A stretch of DNA of 64,000 nt from an uncultured bacterium (GTDB lineage: Bacteria; Verrucomicrobiota; Kiritimatiellia; CAIKKV01; CAIJXV01): assembly GCA_903824675.1 (NCBI GenBank), contig CAIJXV010000058.1, positions 1 to 64,000 of the forward strand. The letters are read 5' to 3'. This document shows, piece by piece, positions 9,527 through 18,937 of this stretch. Position numbers and translations under genes: made by a program. The first letter of the stretch is position 1. Each line of letters opens with the position of its first letter. The notes under the pieces are model-generated. The model was given only the letters and a program-made list of their open reading frames with translations, was not told the origin of the DNA and ran no database searches.

Positions 9527-12500
9527 ATGAATTCCCGCAACATCAAGTGGGCCGTAGCGCTATTGGTATTGGGCATCGCACTGGCGGCGCAAGCCGCGGA
9601 CTTCAACGGTTGGTCGAAGAAGGCGAAGATCCAGTTTTCCGGGTATAATCCTCCGGGGGGTGCCACGGCGCTGACCAACTTCCCGGCGTTGGTTGTTCTC
9701 AGCACGAATATCAGCAGCTTTTCTTACGGGGATTTCCTGTCGTTGACGAATCAGGACCTGCGTTTCACGGCTTCGAACGGCACGGACGAACTCAACTACG
9801 AAATTGAAAAGTGGAACACCAACGGCAGTTCGTACGTCTGGGTACAGGTGCCGAGGTTGGCGGATACCAACACGTATGTCTGGGCCTGGTGGGGCATGGC
9901 GGACACCAACGCGCCAGCGTACACGACCAACGGGGCGACGTGGTCGAACGGGTGTGTGGGCGTTTGGCATCTTACGGACGGCACGGCACTTTCGGGTAAG
10001 GATTCCACATCGAACGCGAACACTGGAACGCTGAACGGTCCGCCGGGCGCGACGAATGGCGTCGCCGATGGCGCGGCCAGGTTCAGTGCGACAAATCAAT
10101 ACGTGACGAGTTCCAAGAACACGGGGATTACCGGTTCCGTAAGCCGAACGGTTTCGTTCTGGATCAATCCGGCCTCGACGAACGGACGACAAACCATCAC
10201 CTCCATGGGCGCCGGGGCCAGCACCCAAAGCTGGTCAATCGAGTACAATGGCGTTCTGGGTGGTCCCAGCAATATCTATGTTTTCGGTTACAACTGTGAT
10301 CTATACACAACCGCCAAGTTGCCGCTGAACGCCTGGAGTCATATTGCCGTGACGTATTCGGGCGGCGTCGTGAGCACCGGCACCAAGATATATTACAACG
10401 GAACGCCCCAGAGCGTGACGGTCAGCGGGGATGGCACTTTGAATACCGGCAATTCGGCCTTTTCGATCGGCAGGGATGTGCCCATGACCAGACAGTCTTT
10501 CACTGGCGCGGTTGACGAAGTGCGCATTGAAAACGGCGTCCGCTCCTCCAACTGGGTTTGGGCTGCCTATATGAACACGTTCACCAACGGCGCGTTCGCG
10601 GGCTCGTTCAATCAGTACGGCCCCGTGATCGATCCCAATCTGCCGAGTGTGGCCAACGGGGCGGCCGTGAATTTCCGGTGGAACTCGGCGGACCTGGTGG
10701 GTTCGTTGATCTCCACGGGGACTTCGCTGACCACCGTTTATGCCTTCTGGTCCACGAACGATTGCACGACGAACGAGGCGGCCTGGCTCGCCAACGGCGG
10801 CAGTTCGAACCTCGGGCTGCGGGTCCAGGGCGAGACGTTCACCAACACGGCCTCCGGCCTGATTCCCAATACGCTCTATTATTTCAACTTTATGGCCAGC
10901 AACACCACGGGTAAGGCGTGGGGGGCACCGGCGGGGTCGCCCTTGTTCCGGGCCGGTTGGGCGACCGGCACCGGCGGCAATACCACGAACGATAGCGGCG
11001 GCTACCGGATCCACACGTTCACAAACAGCGCCACTGCCAGTAATTTCGTCGTCATAGCCGGTGGCAACGTCGAGGTGCTGGTGGTTGCGGGAGGCGGCGG
11101 AGGCGGCGCCGCGTATGGCGGAGGCGGCGGGGCGGGCGGCCTGATTTACTCCAACGTGTTCCCGGTAACTCCCGGAACAACAACGGTATCGGTTGGATTG
11201 GGAGGCGCGGGCGGCCCGGTGGTTGCCGCGCAAAACTGGGGCACCAACGGGGGGAACAGTGTCTTTTCCAACCTGACCGCCTACGGCGGTGGGGGCGGCA
11301 GCGGATATCTTAACGCGGCGGGGAAAGTTGGCGGTAGCGGCGGGGGCGGGGCGCATACGGCGGGAGCCGGAGGAGTGGCGACGAACAGTGGGCAGCAGGG
11401 GAAGGATGGAGGCTCTTCAGTGGGTGCTCCCAACTACGGTGGGGGCGGCGGCGGTGGTGCCGGCACGCGCGGCACCAATGGGACGACGACGGCCGGAGGC
11501 AAGGGTGGCGCCGGTGTATCCATCAATATCTCGGGGTCCTGGGTGACCTATGCGGGTGGGGGGGGCGGTGGCACCTACCAGGGAGGCACTGCGGGAATAG
11601 GCGGGGATGGGGGCGGCGGGAATGGCGCCGTGGGAAGTGCCAATAACGTGGGCAATCCCGGCTTGGATGGGAGAGGCGGTGGCGGGGGGGGAAGTGGATA
11701 CCTCAATGCAACGGTCGCTGGCGGCAAAGGCGGGTCCGGCATTGTGATCGTGCGGTATATTCTAGATCCCAATCTGCCGAGGGTCGCCAATGGGGCCGCC
11801 ACAAATCTCCTGCTGAACTCGGCGGACCTGGTGGGGTCGCTGACCTCCACGGGGACTTCGCCGACCACCGTTTATGCGTTCTGGGCGACGAACGATTGCA
11901 CGACGAACGAGGCGGCCTGGCTCGCCAACGGCGGCAGTTCGAACCTCGGGCTGCGGGTCCAGGGCGAGACGTTCACCAATACCGTCGGCGGCCTTGCGGG
12001 GGACACGTTCTTCTATTTCAACTTCATGGCCAGCAACACCACGGGCAAGGCGTGGGGTAGCATGGCGGGGTCGCCCTCGTTCCGGACCCTCACGCTGCCG
12101 GTGGTCAACAACAGCACGGGCGCAACGGCCGTAAGCCAATATGCCGCCACGTTGAACGGAAACCTGACGACGGGCCTGACGGCGTACGTCTCCATCTACT
12201 GGTGGACGAACAATGCGAGCGTGACCAATGTCATTGACTTTGGTGCGGCGCGATCCCAGGGTCCCTTCTCGACGAACGTTACGGGTCTCGCGTGGGGAAC
12301 GCTGTACTACTACCAGTGCTTTGCCTCCAACGCGGCGGGCACGGCCTGGGCGGGTGCGGCGAGCAATTTTACGACCCAGACGCCATTCTTCCGTTATGTG
12401 ACGCAGACCGGCGGCGGCACCGCCCCGCTCGACGGTTCGGACTGGGCGCATGCCTACAGCAACGTCCAGGACGCGATCACCGCCTGTGTCGGGCAGGTGA

Positions 12501-15500
12501 GTGAAATTTATCTCAAGTCCGGCATCTATTCAAATGCCAGCCAGCTCGTCGTCAGCAATCATCCGGGCCTGACGATCCGGGGCGGGTATAGCGGCACGGG
12601 GCTGGACCTCTCGACGGGGCCCACGGTGCTGACCCGGGTCACGGGCACGACCACCCGCGTGATCTTCGGGAATTACGCGACGATCACCTTGAATAATGTG
12701 ACGATCAGTAATGGTCTGGCCGTCGTGGGTTCCGGATTGCTGCTCAGCAATTGCGTGACCACGATCACGAACTGCATGCTGGTGCGGAATGGTCCGCAAG
12801 CAGGCGAAATAACCGGCCCCTTCGGTTGCGGAATTTATGCATCAAATGGCGGCGTAAGCATTGTGAACAGCGTGTTCAGAGGAAACGGGCAACGGATATA
12901 TTATGGGGCGACAGCCGGAAGAGGCGGAGCGATTTATGGGGTCAACGGGACAACCATCATCCTGGATGGCGTAGAATTCACGGATAACCTCGTTAATGGC
13001 TACGACTATACCCTGGGAGGGTGTTTGTATTTGACGGGCTGCAGTCTCCAGATGCGCAACTGCCGGGTCGGATCCAATTATGCCGCCGCCTATTATGGCA
13101 CCGGCCTTCTGCATCTCAATGCAATGACCGCCTTGAGTATTTCAAATTGTGTGTTTTCGAATAACACCGTGTCCGTCAGCACGGGGGGCGGCCTGGTGTA
13201 TATCACCGGCGCTGGAGCGAATGATATGCAGTTCGTCGATTGTACGATGATGAGCAATACGACGAGTTTGGGTCAGATTACCCTGGCACAGGCCGGCGGT
13301 TCCACCTTGCTAAAGAACTGCGTGCTCGGCGGATCGACGGGACCGGGGATCTATCAGTCCGGATCCCCGTCCACGGTCATCACCAACTGCCTGATTTACG
13401 GGTTCAGTTCGCATGGCGTGCAATTGGCGGCGGGCCGCGCAACCATCTGCAACTCGACGATCGCGGATAATCTGGGCTGTGGCGTGACCAACACGACGGC
13501 CGGAATCGCGGTCACCAATCTCAATTCGATCTACTGGGGTAATACGCTGGGCGGGAGTTGCGGGCCGGTGACCTCCACCTACACCTGCGCGCAGGAGGTG
13601 CGAAGCGGCGCCGGCAACCGGGTGGAGGACCCGTTGTTTGTCGCGGGCTACTACCTTTCCGTCAACGGCTTGCCGTATCAGACGGCGGACAGTCCGTGTC
13701 TGGACGCCGGAAGTGCGGCGGCTGCGGACCTGGGAATGAACACGCGGGCCGCTCGCACGGATGGCATGGGTGATTCCGGTGTCGTGGATCTAGGGTACCA
13801 TTATCCCCTCGGCGCTGCGGCGGTTTCCAACATGGTGATCTACGCGGATGTCAATTTGGGCAGTGACGCCAATGAGGGGTGGACGGCCGGGGCCGGGGCG
13901 GTGAAGACCCTGACCCGGGCGTTATCCAAGGTCCTGCCGCGGGGCACGATCAATGTTGCCGTCGGGACCTATAGCTCTGCGACTCCCGGCGAAATCTTCC
14001 CGCTGAATGTCGCCACCCTCGGGATCACCATCAAGGGTACAAACCAAACGGCCACAATTTTTGACGCGCTTAAGAAAACCCGCGTGATGACGGTCTCGCC
14101 CCTGCTGGCGGTCTCCCTGTGGCTGGAAGGGGTGACGTTTGCCAACGGCTCCAATCTGGTGGCGGGAAGTGGACTCTATGCTCCGAGTTGCCGGACGACG
14201 GTCACCAACTGCACATTTTCCCGAAATTCCATCACGAATATCGCCTGTAGCCTGGCGGGCGGCGCCATCTATGCGGCTTCGCCGGGCAGTCTGACCGTGG
14301 TGGACAGCACTATCGTCAGCAATGGGGCCTATTTCTTCGGAACCGGTGTGTCGCCCCAGGGAGGCGGCATTTATGCGCTCAATATTCCGGTATTGATTGA
14401 CCGTTGCGTGTTTTATACCAATCGGGTGGACGGCTATGACAATGCGCGCGGTGGGAGTATTCATCTGCAAGGCGCCACCTGTTTTGCGACCATTCGAAAT
14501 AGCCAGTTCCGGGATAATTATGCCCGCGGCTTCTATTCTCCGAGCGCGATCATCAGCGTGGACGGAGTCGGCGGGTTGGTGATCTCCAACTGTGTTTTTG
14601 CCGGCAATAAGGTCGAGCCCTATGATCATGTCCAAGCGGGGCCGGGGGGGATCATCGGTTTTATCGGGACCGGAGTGAACGGGATGCAAATCGTGGACTC
14701 CACGTTTACCAATAATGCCGGCATGGCGACCGTCAATAACCGGACGGCGGGCCAGATTTGCATGCTTCAGAACAGCGGCTCGCTCCTCGTGCGGAATTGT
14801 GTGTTCGGAAATAGCAGCGCCGGCGCGGGCGTATTCAAGGTGGGTAACGGAACGATGAACCTGGAGCACTGTCTCATTTACGGACAAACCAATTGCGGGG
14901 TTATCAGCACGAATCTCAACTCGGTGCTGACGATCGACCAATGTACCTTTGCCAACAATCGGGGTTATGGCGTGAGCAATTGGTATGCCACGATCTCGGT
15001 CAGCAATTCCATCGCCTGGGGAAACAATGCGGGTGGCATCACGAATTGCACCGTGAACTACACCTGCTCGCAGGAGGCGCAAGCCGGCGTCGGAAACACC
15101 AACATCAATCCCCTGTTCGTCGACACCAACTATTTCCACCTGGCGTCCCGCGGGGGCCAGTACGAAAGTGGATTCTTTACGGGCGGAATCTGGTCGGCTT
15201 CCGCCACAACGAATAGCCCGTTGATCGACTCGGGCGATCCTTCGTCCACCGCATGGACTCTGGAAACGCAACCCAATGGCCGCCGGCTGAACCTGGGAGC
15301 CTATGCCGGAACCCCCGTGGCTTCGAGGACGTTCCTCGCCGAGCCGGGCGTCTTCTCCAGTCTTCGGGTGCATGTGTATGACCCGACGAATGTTGGGCCG
15401 GACTTTGCTTCGTTCAATGGGGAAATACTGCACAGCGGAAGCGCGCCGAATGCCCGGGCATTTTTCTGCTATGGGACCCTGGACCAGGGCGTTACGGATA

Positions 15501-18500
15501 CCGGGTTATGGGACCGGGTTGTCGATGTGGGCATCCGTGTGCCGTGGGAATTATTCACCACGAACATCACGGGGTTGGGCGGGTCAACCTATTACCGCGC
15601 ATTTGTCACCAACAGCGCCGGCGAGCAAAGTTGGTCATCCAATGCCATCCAACTGGGTTCGTTGGCACCGCCCACGGTTACCAACCAGGGCGCCCTTTCG
15701 GTCCGGCGCCGGAGTGCGGTGCTCACCGGCCGGGTCTATAACACGGATGTGATTCAGCCGGACTGCTGGTTTTATTATTGGACGAATGGGGCGGCCTCGA
15801 GCAACTTCGTTTCCATGGGCCCGCAGTCCGTCACGTTTTCCACAACCGTCGATAGTTTGGCGGCGGGAACGCTGTATTATTTCAAGATTCTGGCTTCCAA
15901 CAGCGCTGGATCGGTCTGGTCGGACGTCGCCAGTTTTACCACGTTGGATGCCGGCGCCCGCGGTTGGTACGTCTCGCAAAGCGGCGCCAATGCCGAAGGA
16001 ACCAACTGGAGTACGGCGATCACCTCAGTGACCAATGCTCTGTTGATCGCCGAGCCGAACGACAGTATTTACCTGGCCGGGGGCTCTTACAGTCTGGCGA
16101 CGCAATTGATTTGGAGCACGTCCTTCCTCACGATTCAGGGAAGTTATGCGGCCACAAACGATGCCGATCAGCCCGGCGTCAATGATCTATCCCGTTGGCC
16201 GACGGTATTTTTCCGGCCCTCCCAGGCACCCATCCCCTTCAGAATTCTATCCATCATCGGGGTTACCAACGGCACGCTGGACCAGGTCGTGATTACCGGG
16301 GGTGCCATCGGTTCGGATTCCGGCGGCACCTACCATGGCGCCGGAATCTACATCGGCAATTCCACGAACCTGATGATCTCCGGCTGCCAGGTGGTCAGTA
16401 ATACCTGCGGCGGGTATTATCACACGTTTAGGGGGGCGGGTATTTTTTCCAGTAATTCGTGGGGCACAATTTCGGATTGCCTGGTGAGCAGCAATATCGT
16501 CAACCGGTGGTATCCAGACGCCGGATGGGGCGAGGGGGTCGGCGGTGGATTTTACGTGTGGGGCGGGAACTGGACGATTCGGGATTCCGTGTTTCGGCGG
16601 AACACGGCCGGGAGCACCTTCTCTGATGCGGGCGTGTTGGCGATCACGAATGGCGTGGTGCGCGCGGTGAACTGTCTTTTTGCCGACAATATCAGCCAGA
16701 GCGGGGCCAATCCGGCCTCGGCGATCGTCCTCTCCGGGCCCTCCGGCCGGCTTCAAATGGAAAATTGCACCGTCGCCGGCAACGGCGGAAATTCGCGCGG
16801 ATTGAAAGTCTTTTCCAGCGCGAGCGCGGCCCTCACCAACTGCATCCTCTGGGGCAACAACGGGGAAGTTTCGGGAACGGTTTCGCTGGCGTATTGCGCG
16901 GTCCAGGACGGAACCGGCGCCGGGCAGAATGGAAATATTTCGGAGGATCCCCGTTTCGAGCGCGGATACTATCTCGCGGACGGAAGTCCCTGTCGGGATC
17001 GCGGCAATATGACCGTTGCGGCCGCCGGGTTGAGCGGATACACGGCGGTGGCCAACGGCCTGGCCGATACGGATGCCGTGGATCTGGGTTATCATCGTCC
17101 GGCTGGAACCGATGTGACGGCGAACGATCTCTATGTCTCGACCAATGGGAGCGACAACGTGGGCGTCACGGGCGCCGATCCGGATCATTCGCTTCGGACG
17201 ATTACCCGGGCGTTGGTTCTGGCCCAAAATTCCAGCCTCATCCACGTCGGGGCCGGCACCTACAATACCAATATCGGCGAAGTCTTTCCGCTGACGATTT
17301 CGAATTTGGTCACCGACATCGGGATCCAGGGGGCCGGACCGACCCAGACCGTTATCAGCGGCTCTTCTTTGACCCGAATCTTGAATTTTCCATCCAAGGG
17401 GAATCTACTGTTCGAAGGAGTGACGATTTCCAAGGGCGGGGGCGCGCTTTCAACCGGAATTGGACTGTACCTGGGGTACAGCGGCTATACCACTGTTACG
17501 AATTGCACGATCGCGCAAAACAATTATGCGCCGGCAAACGGGGGTGGGATCGCGCTGTTAGGCGGTCACTTGAATGTTTACAACAGCCTGATCGTCAGCA
17601 ATGGTTGTTTGACTAACCCCGGGTGGACCGCGGGCAACGGGGGCGGTCTGTATGCGGCCGATGCGGGCGTCACGCTCGATAACGTGCGGATGGATCGCAA
17701 CGAGATCGACGGGTACGATTACAGCTCGGCCGGCGCCATGTACCAAGTCCGAGGGAGCCTGATCCTCCGCAAGTCCCGATTCCTGGCTAATCTCAATGCG
17801 TCCTATTACACCAAAGGCCTTGTGCTGCTCGACTCGCCTCGCTATCTGAGCATTTCCAATGTCGTCTTCACGAGCAATAATGTCGCGGCAACCGCTGGTG
17901 ACGGCTACCTGATTGGGATTTTGGGAACCGGAGTAAATGGACTGGAGATCAGCGATTGTACCTTCGTCAGTAATAATGTGAACCCGGCTTATGAAGGCGG
18001 GCAGATTTATGTGTCCATGAGTGGCGGTTCGCTGAGCGTCCTCCGGTGCCAGATGGGGAGCAATCGCAAATCGGGAATCATCATGACCGGCGCCAGCGTC
18101 CTGGGACTCACGAATTGTTTGATTTATGCCCAAACCAATCATGGCGTGCGGGTGACGGCGGGGACGGTCTCGATTGCCAATTCGACGATTACTTCCAATC
18201 TATTCTTCGGGGTCACCAACTCGGCCGGCACCGTAAGCATTAAAAATTCGATTGTTTGGGATAATGGAATGGGCGTCGCCAATGCTTCGGTACTTTACTC
18301 GGATGTGCAGGGCTTGGCGGAAAATCTCGCAACGCATGTCATCAGCCAGGATCCCCAGTTCGTAGGCGCCATCACTCAAAATTATTCCCTGGCCCGAAGC
18401 AGTCCCTGTCTGGATGTCGGCACCAACGAGGACTGGATGGCGACGGGGATCGATCTGGATAAAAACTCCCGCAAATTCCGCGGTATCGTTGATCTGGGCG

Positions 18501-18553
18501 CCTATGAGCTGATGTATCGGGCCGATGGCGGAACGATTTTCACCCTGCATTAA
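9527..18553 (+). CDS. Giant secreted multidomain protein 2 (DUF2341/LamG/beta-helix)
   Basis: This 3008-aa protein has an N-terminus nearly identical to giant protein 1. The signal peptide ends LAAQA, then follow DUF2341 (about 48-147), LamG-like (147-365), FN3-like (370-479), Gly-rich (480-745) and two further FN3-like modules (747-951). From there it differs. Four right-handed beta-helix cassettes (about 955-1431, 1435-1931, 2143-2528, 2530-2998) carry repeated turns of the type NCTF..N and LTNCLIYG. Each opens with a YVS-QTGSD-type strand and closes with DLGYHYP, NLGAYAG, DLGYHRP or DLGAYEL. A pair of FN3-like modules sits between cassettes 2 and 3. The tail GTIFTLH matches giant protein 1. 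Beta-helix cassettes of this sort occur in polysaccharide-binding or -cleaving and autotransporter-like proteins. No catalytic set can be assigned, so an adhesin or glycan-binding role is inferred. Confidence 0.85.
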   Translation: MNSRNIKWAVALLVLGIALAAQAADFNGWSKKAKIQFSGYNPPGGATALTNFPALVVLSTNISSFSYGDFLSLTNQDLRFTASNGTDELNYEIEKWNTNGSSYVWVQVPRLADTNTYVWAWWGMADTNAPAYTTNGATWSNGCVGVWHLTDGTALSGKDSTSNANTGTLNGPPGATNGVADGAARFSATNQYVTSSKNTGITGSVSRTVSFWINPASTNGRQTITSMGAGASTQSWSIEYNGVLGGPSNIYVFGYNCDLYTTAKLPLNAWSHIAVTYSGGVVSTGTKIYYNGTPQSVTVSGDGTLNTGNSAFSIGRDVPMTRQSFTGAVDEVRIENGVRSSNWVWAAYMNTFTNGAFAGSFNQYGPVIDPNLPSVANGAAVNFRWNSADLVGSLISTGTSLTTVYAFWSTNDCTTNEAAWLANGGSSNLGLRVQGETFTNTASGLIPNTLYYFNFMASNTTGKAWGAPAGSPLFRAGWATGTGGNTTNDSGGYRIHTFTNSATASNFVVIAGGNVEVLVVAGGGGGGAAYGGGGGAGGLIYSNVFPVTPGTTTVSVGLGGAGGPVVAAQNWGTNGGNSVFSNLTAYGGGGGSGYLNAAGKVGGSGGGGAHTAGAGGVATNSGQQGKDGGSSVGAPNYGGGGGGGAGTRGTNGTTTAGGKGGAGVSINISGSWVTYAGGGGGGTYQGGTAGIGGDGGGGNGAVGSANNVGNPGLDGRGGGGGGSGYLNATVAGGKGGSGIVIVRYILDPNLPRVANGAATNLLLNSADLVGSLTSTGTSPTTVYAFWATNDCTTNEAAWLANGGSSNLGLRVQGETFTNTVGGLAGDTFFYFNFMASNTTGKAWGSMAGSPSFRTLTLPVVNNSTGATAVSQYAATLNGNLTTGLTAYVSIYWWTNNASVTNVIDFGAARSQGPFSTNVTGLAWGTLYYYQCFASNAAGTAWAGAASNFTTQTPFFRYVTQTGGGTAPLDGSDWAHAYSNVQDAITACVGQVSEIYLKSGIYSNASQLVVSNHPGLTIRGGYSGTGLDLSTGPTVLTRVTGTTTRVIFGNYATITLNNVTISNGLAVVGSGLLLSNCVTTITNCMLVRNGPQAGEITGPFGCGIYASNGGVSIVNSVFRGNGQRIYYGATAGRGGAIYGVNGTTIILDGVEFTDNLVNGYDYTLGGCLYLTGCSLQMRNCRVGSNYAAAYYGTGLLHLNAMTALSISNCVFSNNTVSVSTGGGLVYITGAGANDMQFVDCTMMSNTTSLGQITLAQAGGSTLLKNCVLGGSTGPGIYQSGSPSTVITNCLIYGFSSHGVQLAAGRATICNSTIADNLGCGVTNTTAGIAVTNLNSIYWGNTLGGSCGPVTSTYTCAQEVRSGAGNRVEDPLFVAGYYLSVNGLPYQTADSPCLDAGSAAAADLGMNTRAARTDGMGDSGVVDLGYHYPLGAAAVSNMVIYADVNLGSDANEGWTAGAGAVKTLTRALSKVLPRGTINVAVGTYSSATPGEIFPLNVATLGITIKGTNQTATIFDALKKTRVMTVSPLLAVSLWLEGVTFANGSNLVAGSGLYAPSCRTTVTNCTFSRNSITNIACSLAGGAIYAASPGSLTVVDSTIVSNGAYFFGTGVSPQGGGIYALNIPVLIDRCVFYTNRVDGYDNARGGSIHLQGATCFATIRNSQFRDNYARGFYSPSAIISVDGVGGLVISNCVFAGNKVEPYDHVQAGPGGIIGFIGTGVNGMQIVDSTFTNNAGMATVNNRTAGQICMLQNSGSLLVRNCVFGNSSAGAGVFKVGNGTMNLEHCLIYGQTNCGVISTNLNSVLTIDQCTFANNRGYGVSNWYATISVSNSIAWGNNAGGITNCTVNYTCSQEAQAGVGNTNINPLFVDTNYFHLASRGGQYESGFFTGGIWSASATTNSPLIDSGDPSSTAWTLETQPNGRRLNLGAYAGTPVASRTFLAEPGVFSSLRVHVYDPTNVGPDFASFNGEILHSGSAPNARAFFCYGTLDQGVTDTGLWDRVVDVGIRVPWELFTTNITGLGGSTYYRAFVTNSAGEQSWSSNAIQLGSLAPPTVTNQGALSVRRRSAVLTGRVYNTDVIQPDCWFYYWTNGAASSNFVSMGPQSVTFSTTVDSLAAGTLYYFKILASNSAGSVWSDVASFTTLDAGARGWYVSQSGANAEGTNWSTAITSVTNALLIAEPNDSIYLAGGSYSLATQLIWSTSFLTIQGSYAATNDADQPGVNDLSRWPTVFFRPSQAPIPFRILSIIGVTNGTLDQVVITGGAIGSDSGGTYHGAGIYIGNSTNLMISGCQVVSNTCGGYYHTFRGAGIFSSNSWGTISDCLVSSNIVNRWYPDAGWGEGVGGGFYVWGGNWTIRDSVFRRNTAGSTFSDAGVLAITNGVVRAVNCLFADNISQSGANPASAIVLSGPSGRLQMENCTVAGNGGNSRGLKVFSSASAALTNCILWGNNGEVSGTVSLAYCAVQDGTGAGQNGNISEDPRFERGYYLADGSPCRDRGNMTVAAAGLSGYTAVANGLADTDAVDLGYHRPAGTDVTANDLYVSTNGSDNVGVTGADPDHSLRTITRALVLAQNSSLIHVGAGTYNTNIGEVFPLTISNLVTDIGIQGAGPTQTVISGSSLTRILNFPSKGNLLFEGVTISKGGGALSTGIGLYLGYSGYTTVTNCTIAQNNYAPANGGGIALLGGHLNVYNSLIVSNGCLTNPGWTAGNGGGLYAADAGVTLDNVRMDRNEIDGYDYSSAGAMYQVRGSLILRKSRFLANLNASYYTKGLVLLDSPRYLSISNVVFTSNNVAATAGDGYLIGILGTGVNGLEISDCTFVSNNVNPAYEGGQIYVSMSGGSLSVLRCQMGSNRKSGIIMTGASVLGLTNCLIYAQTNHGVRVTAGTVSIANSTITSNLFFGVTNSAGTVSIKNSIVWDNGMGVANASVLYSDVQGLAENLATHVISQDPQFVGAITQNYSLARSSPCLDVGTNEDWMATGIDLDKNSRKFRGIVDLGAYELMYRADGGTIFTLH

Positions 18554-18815
18554 GGGTTGGATGAGCGAATGCGCACAAGGAGCGATATCGAGGCGATGGG
18601 TCGGGCTTTTTATCAATGACCGCACGGGACACAGGGCCTTCCCTCTCAAATAAATGGTGAGTTTTGATTTCCAGGGTGTGGGTGCCTTCGGCCAAAGGCC
18701 CATTGAACACCGCCTGGCGGGAGTGGGGATCCGGTCCGGATTTTTCGTTGCCGGCAGGGTGAGTGCGGCGATCGAGATAATCGTCAATAACAACCTGACC
18801 CCAACGACTCTTCAT
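18540..18815 (-). pseudogene. Possible remnant of a jelly-roll or sugar-binding domain gene
   Basis: The minus frame reads VVIDDYLDRR followed by GPLAEGTHTLEIKTHHL, a pattern seen at the ends of beta-sandwich domains. The frame has no credible start, and the rest reads as noise. It lies downstream of and co-directional with the beta-helix gene. I consider it a decayed gene end. The remaining spacer (18554-18937) shows nothing else. Confidence 0.25.
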
Positions 18816-18937
18816 GTCCTTTGCATAGGATCGCGTTGACGCCCAAGCCCTCTCGCGCCTTTTGCGCATTTCGTAGTGGACTCAACTGCACTTTTTAGGG
18901 TGAACCTTATTCTTCTGAGTCCCTGGGGGTGTTCTTC

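Noticed and set aside
13922-15433. 503-aa minus-strand ORF opposite giant gene 2
   Set aside because: It is a shadow of the low-stop, GC-rich beta-helix coding sequence. Its translation is rich in Arg, His and Gly with no domain pattern.
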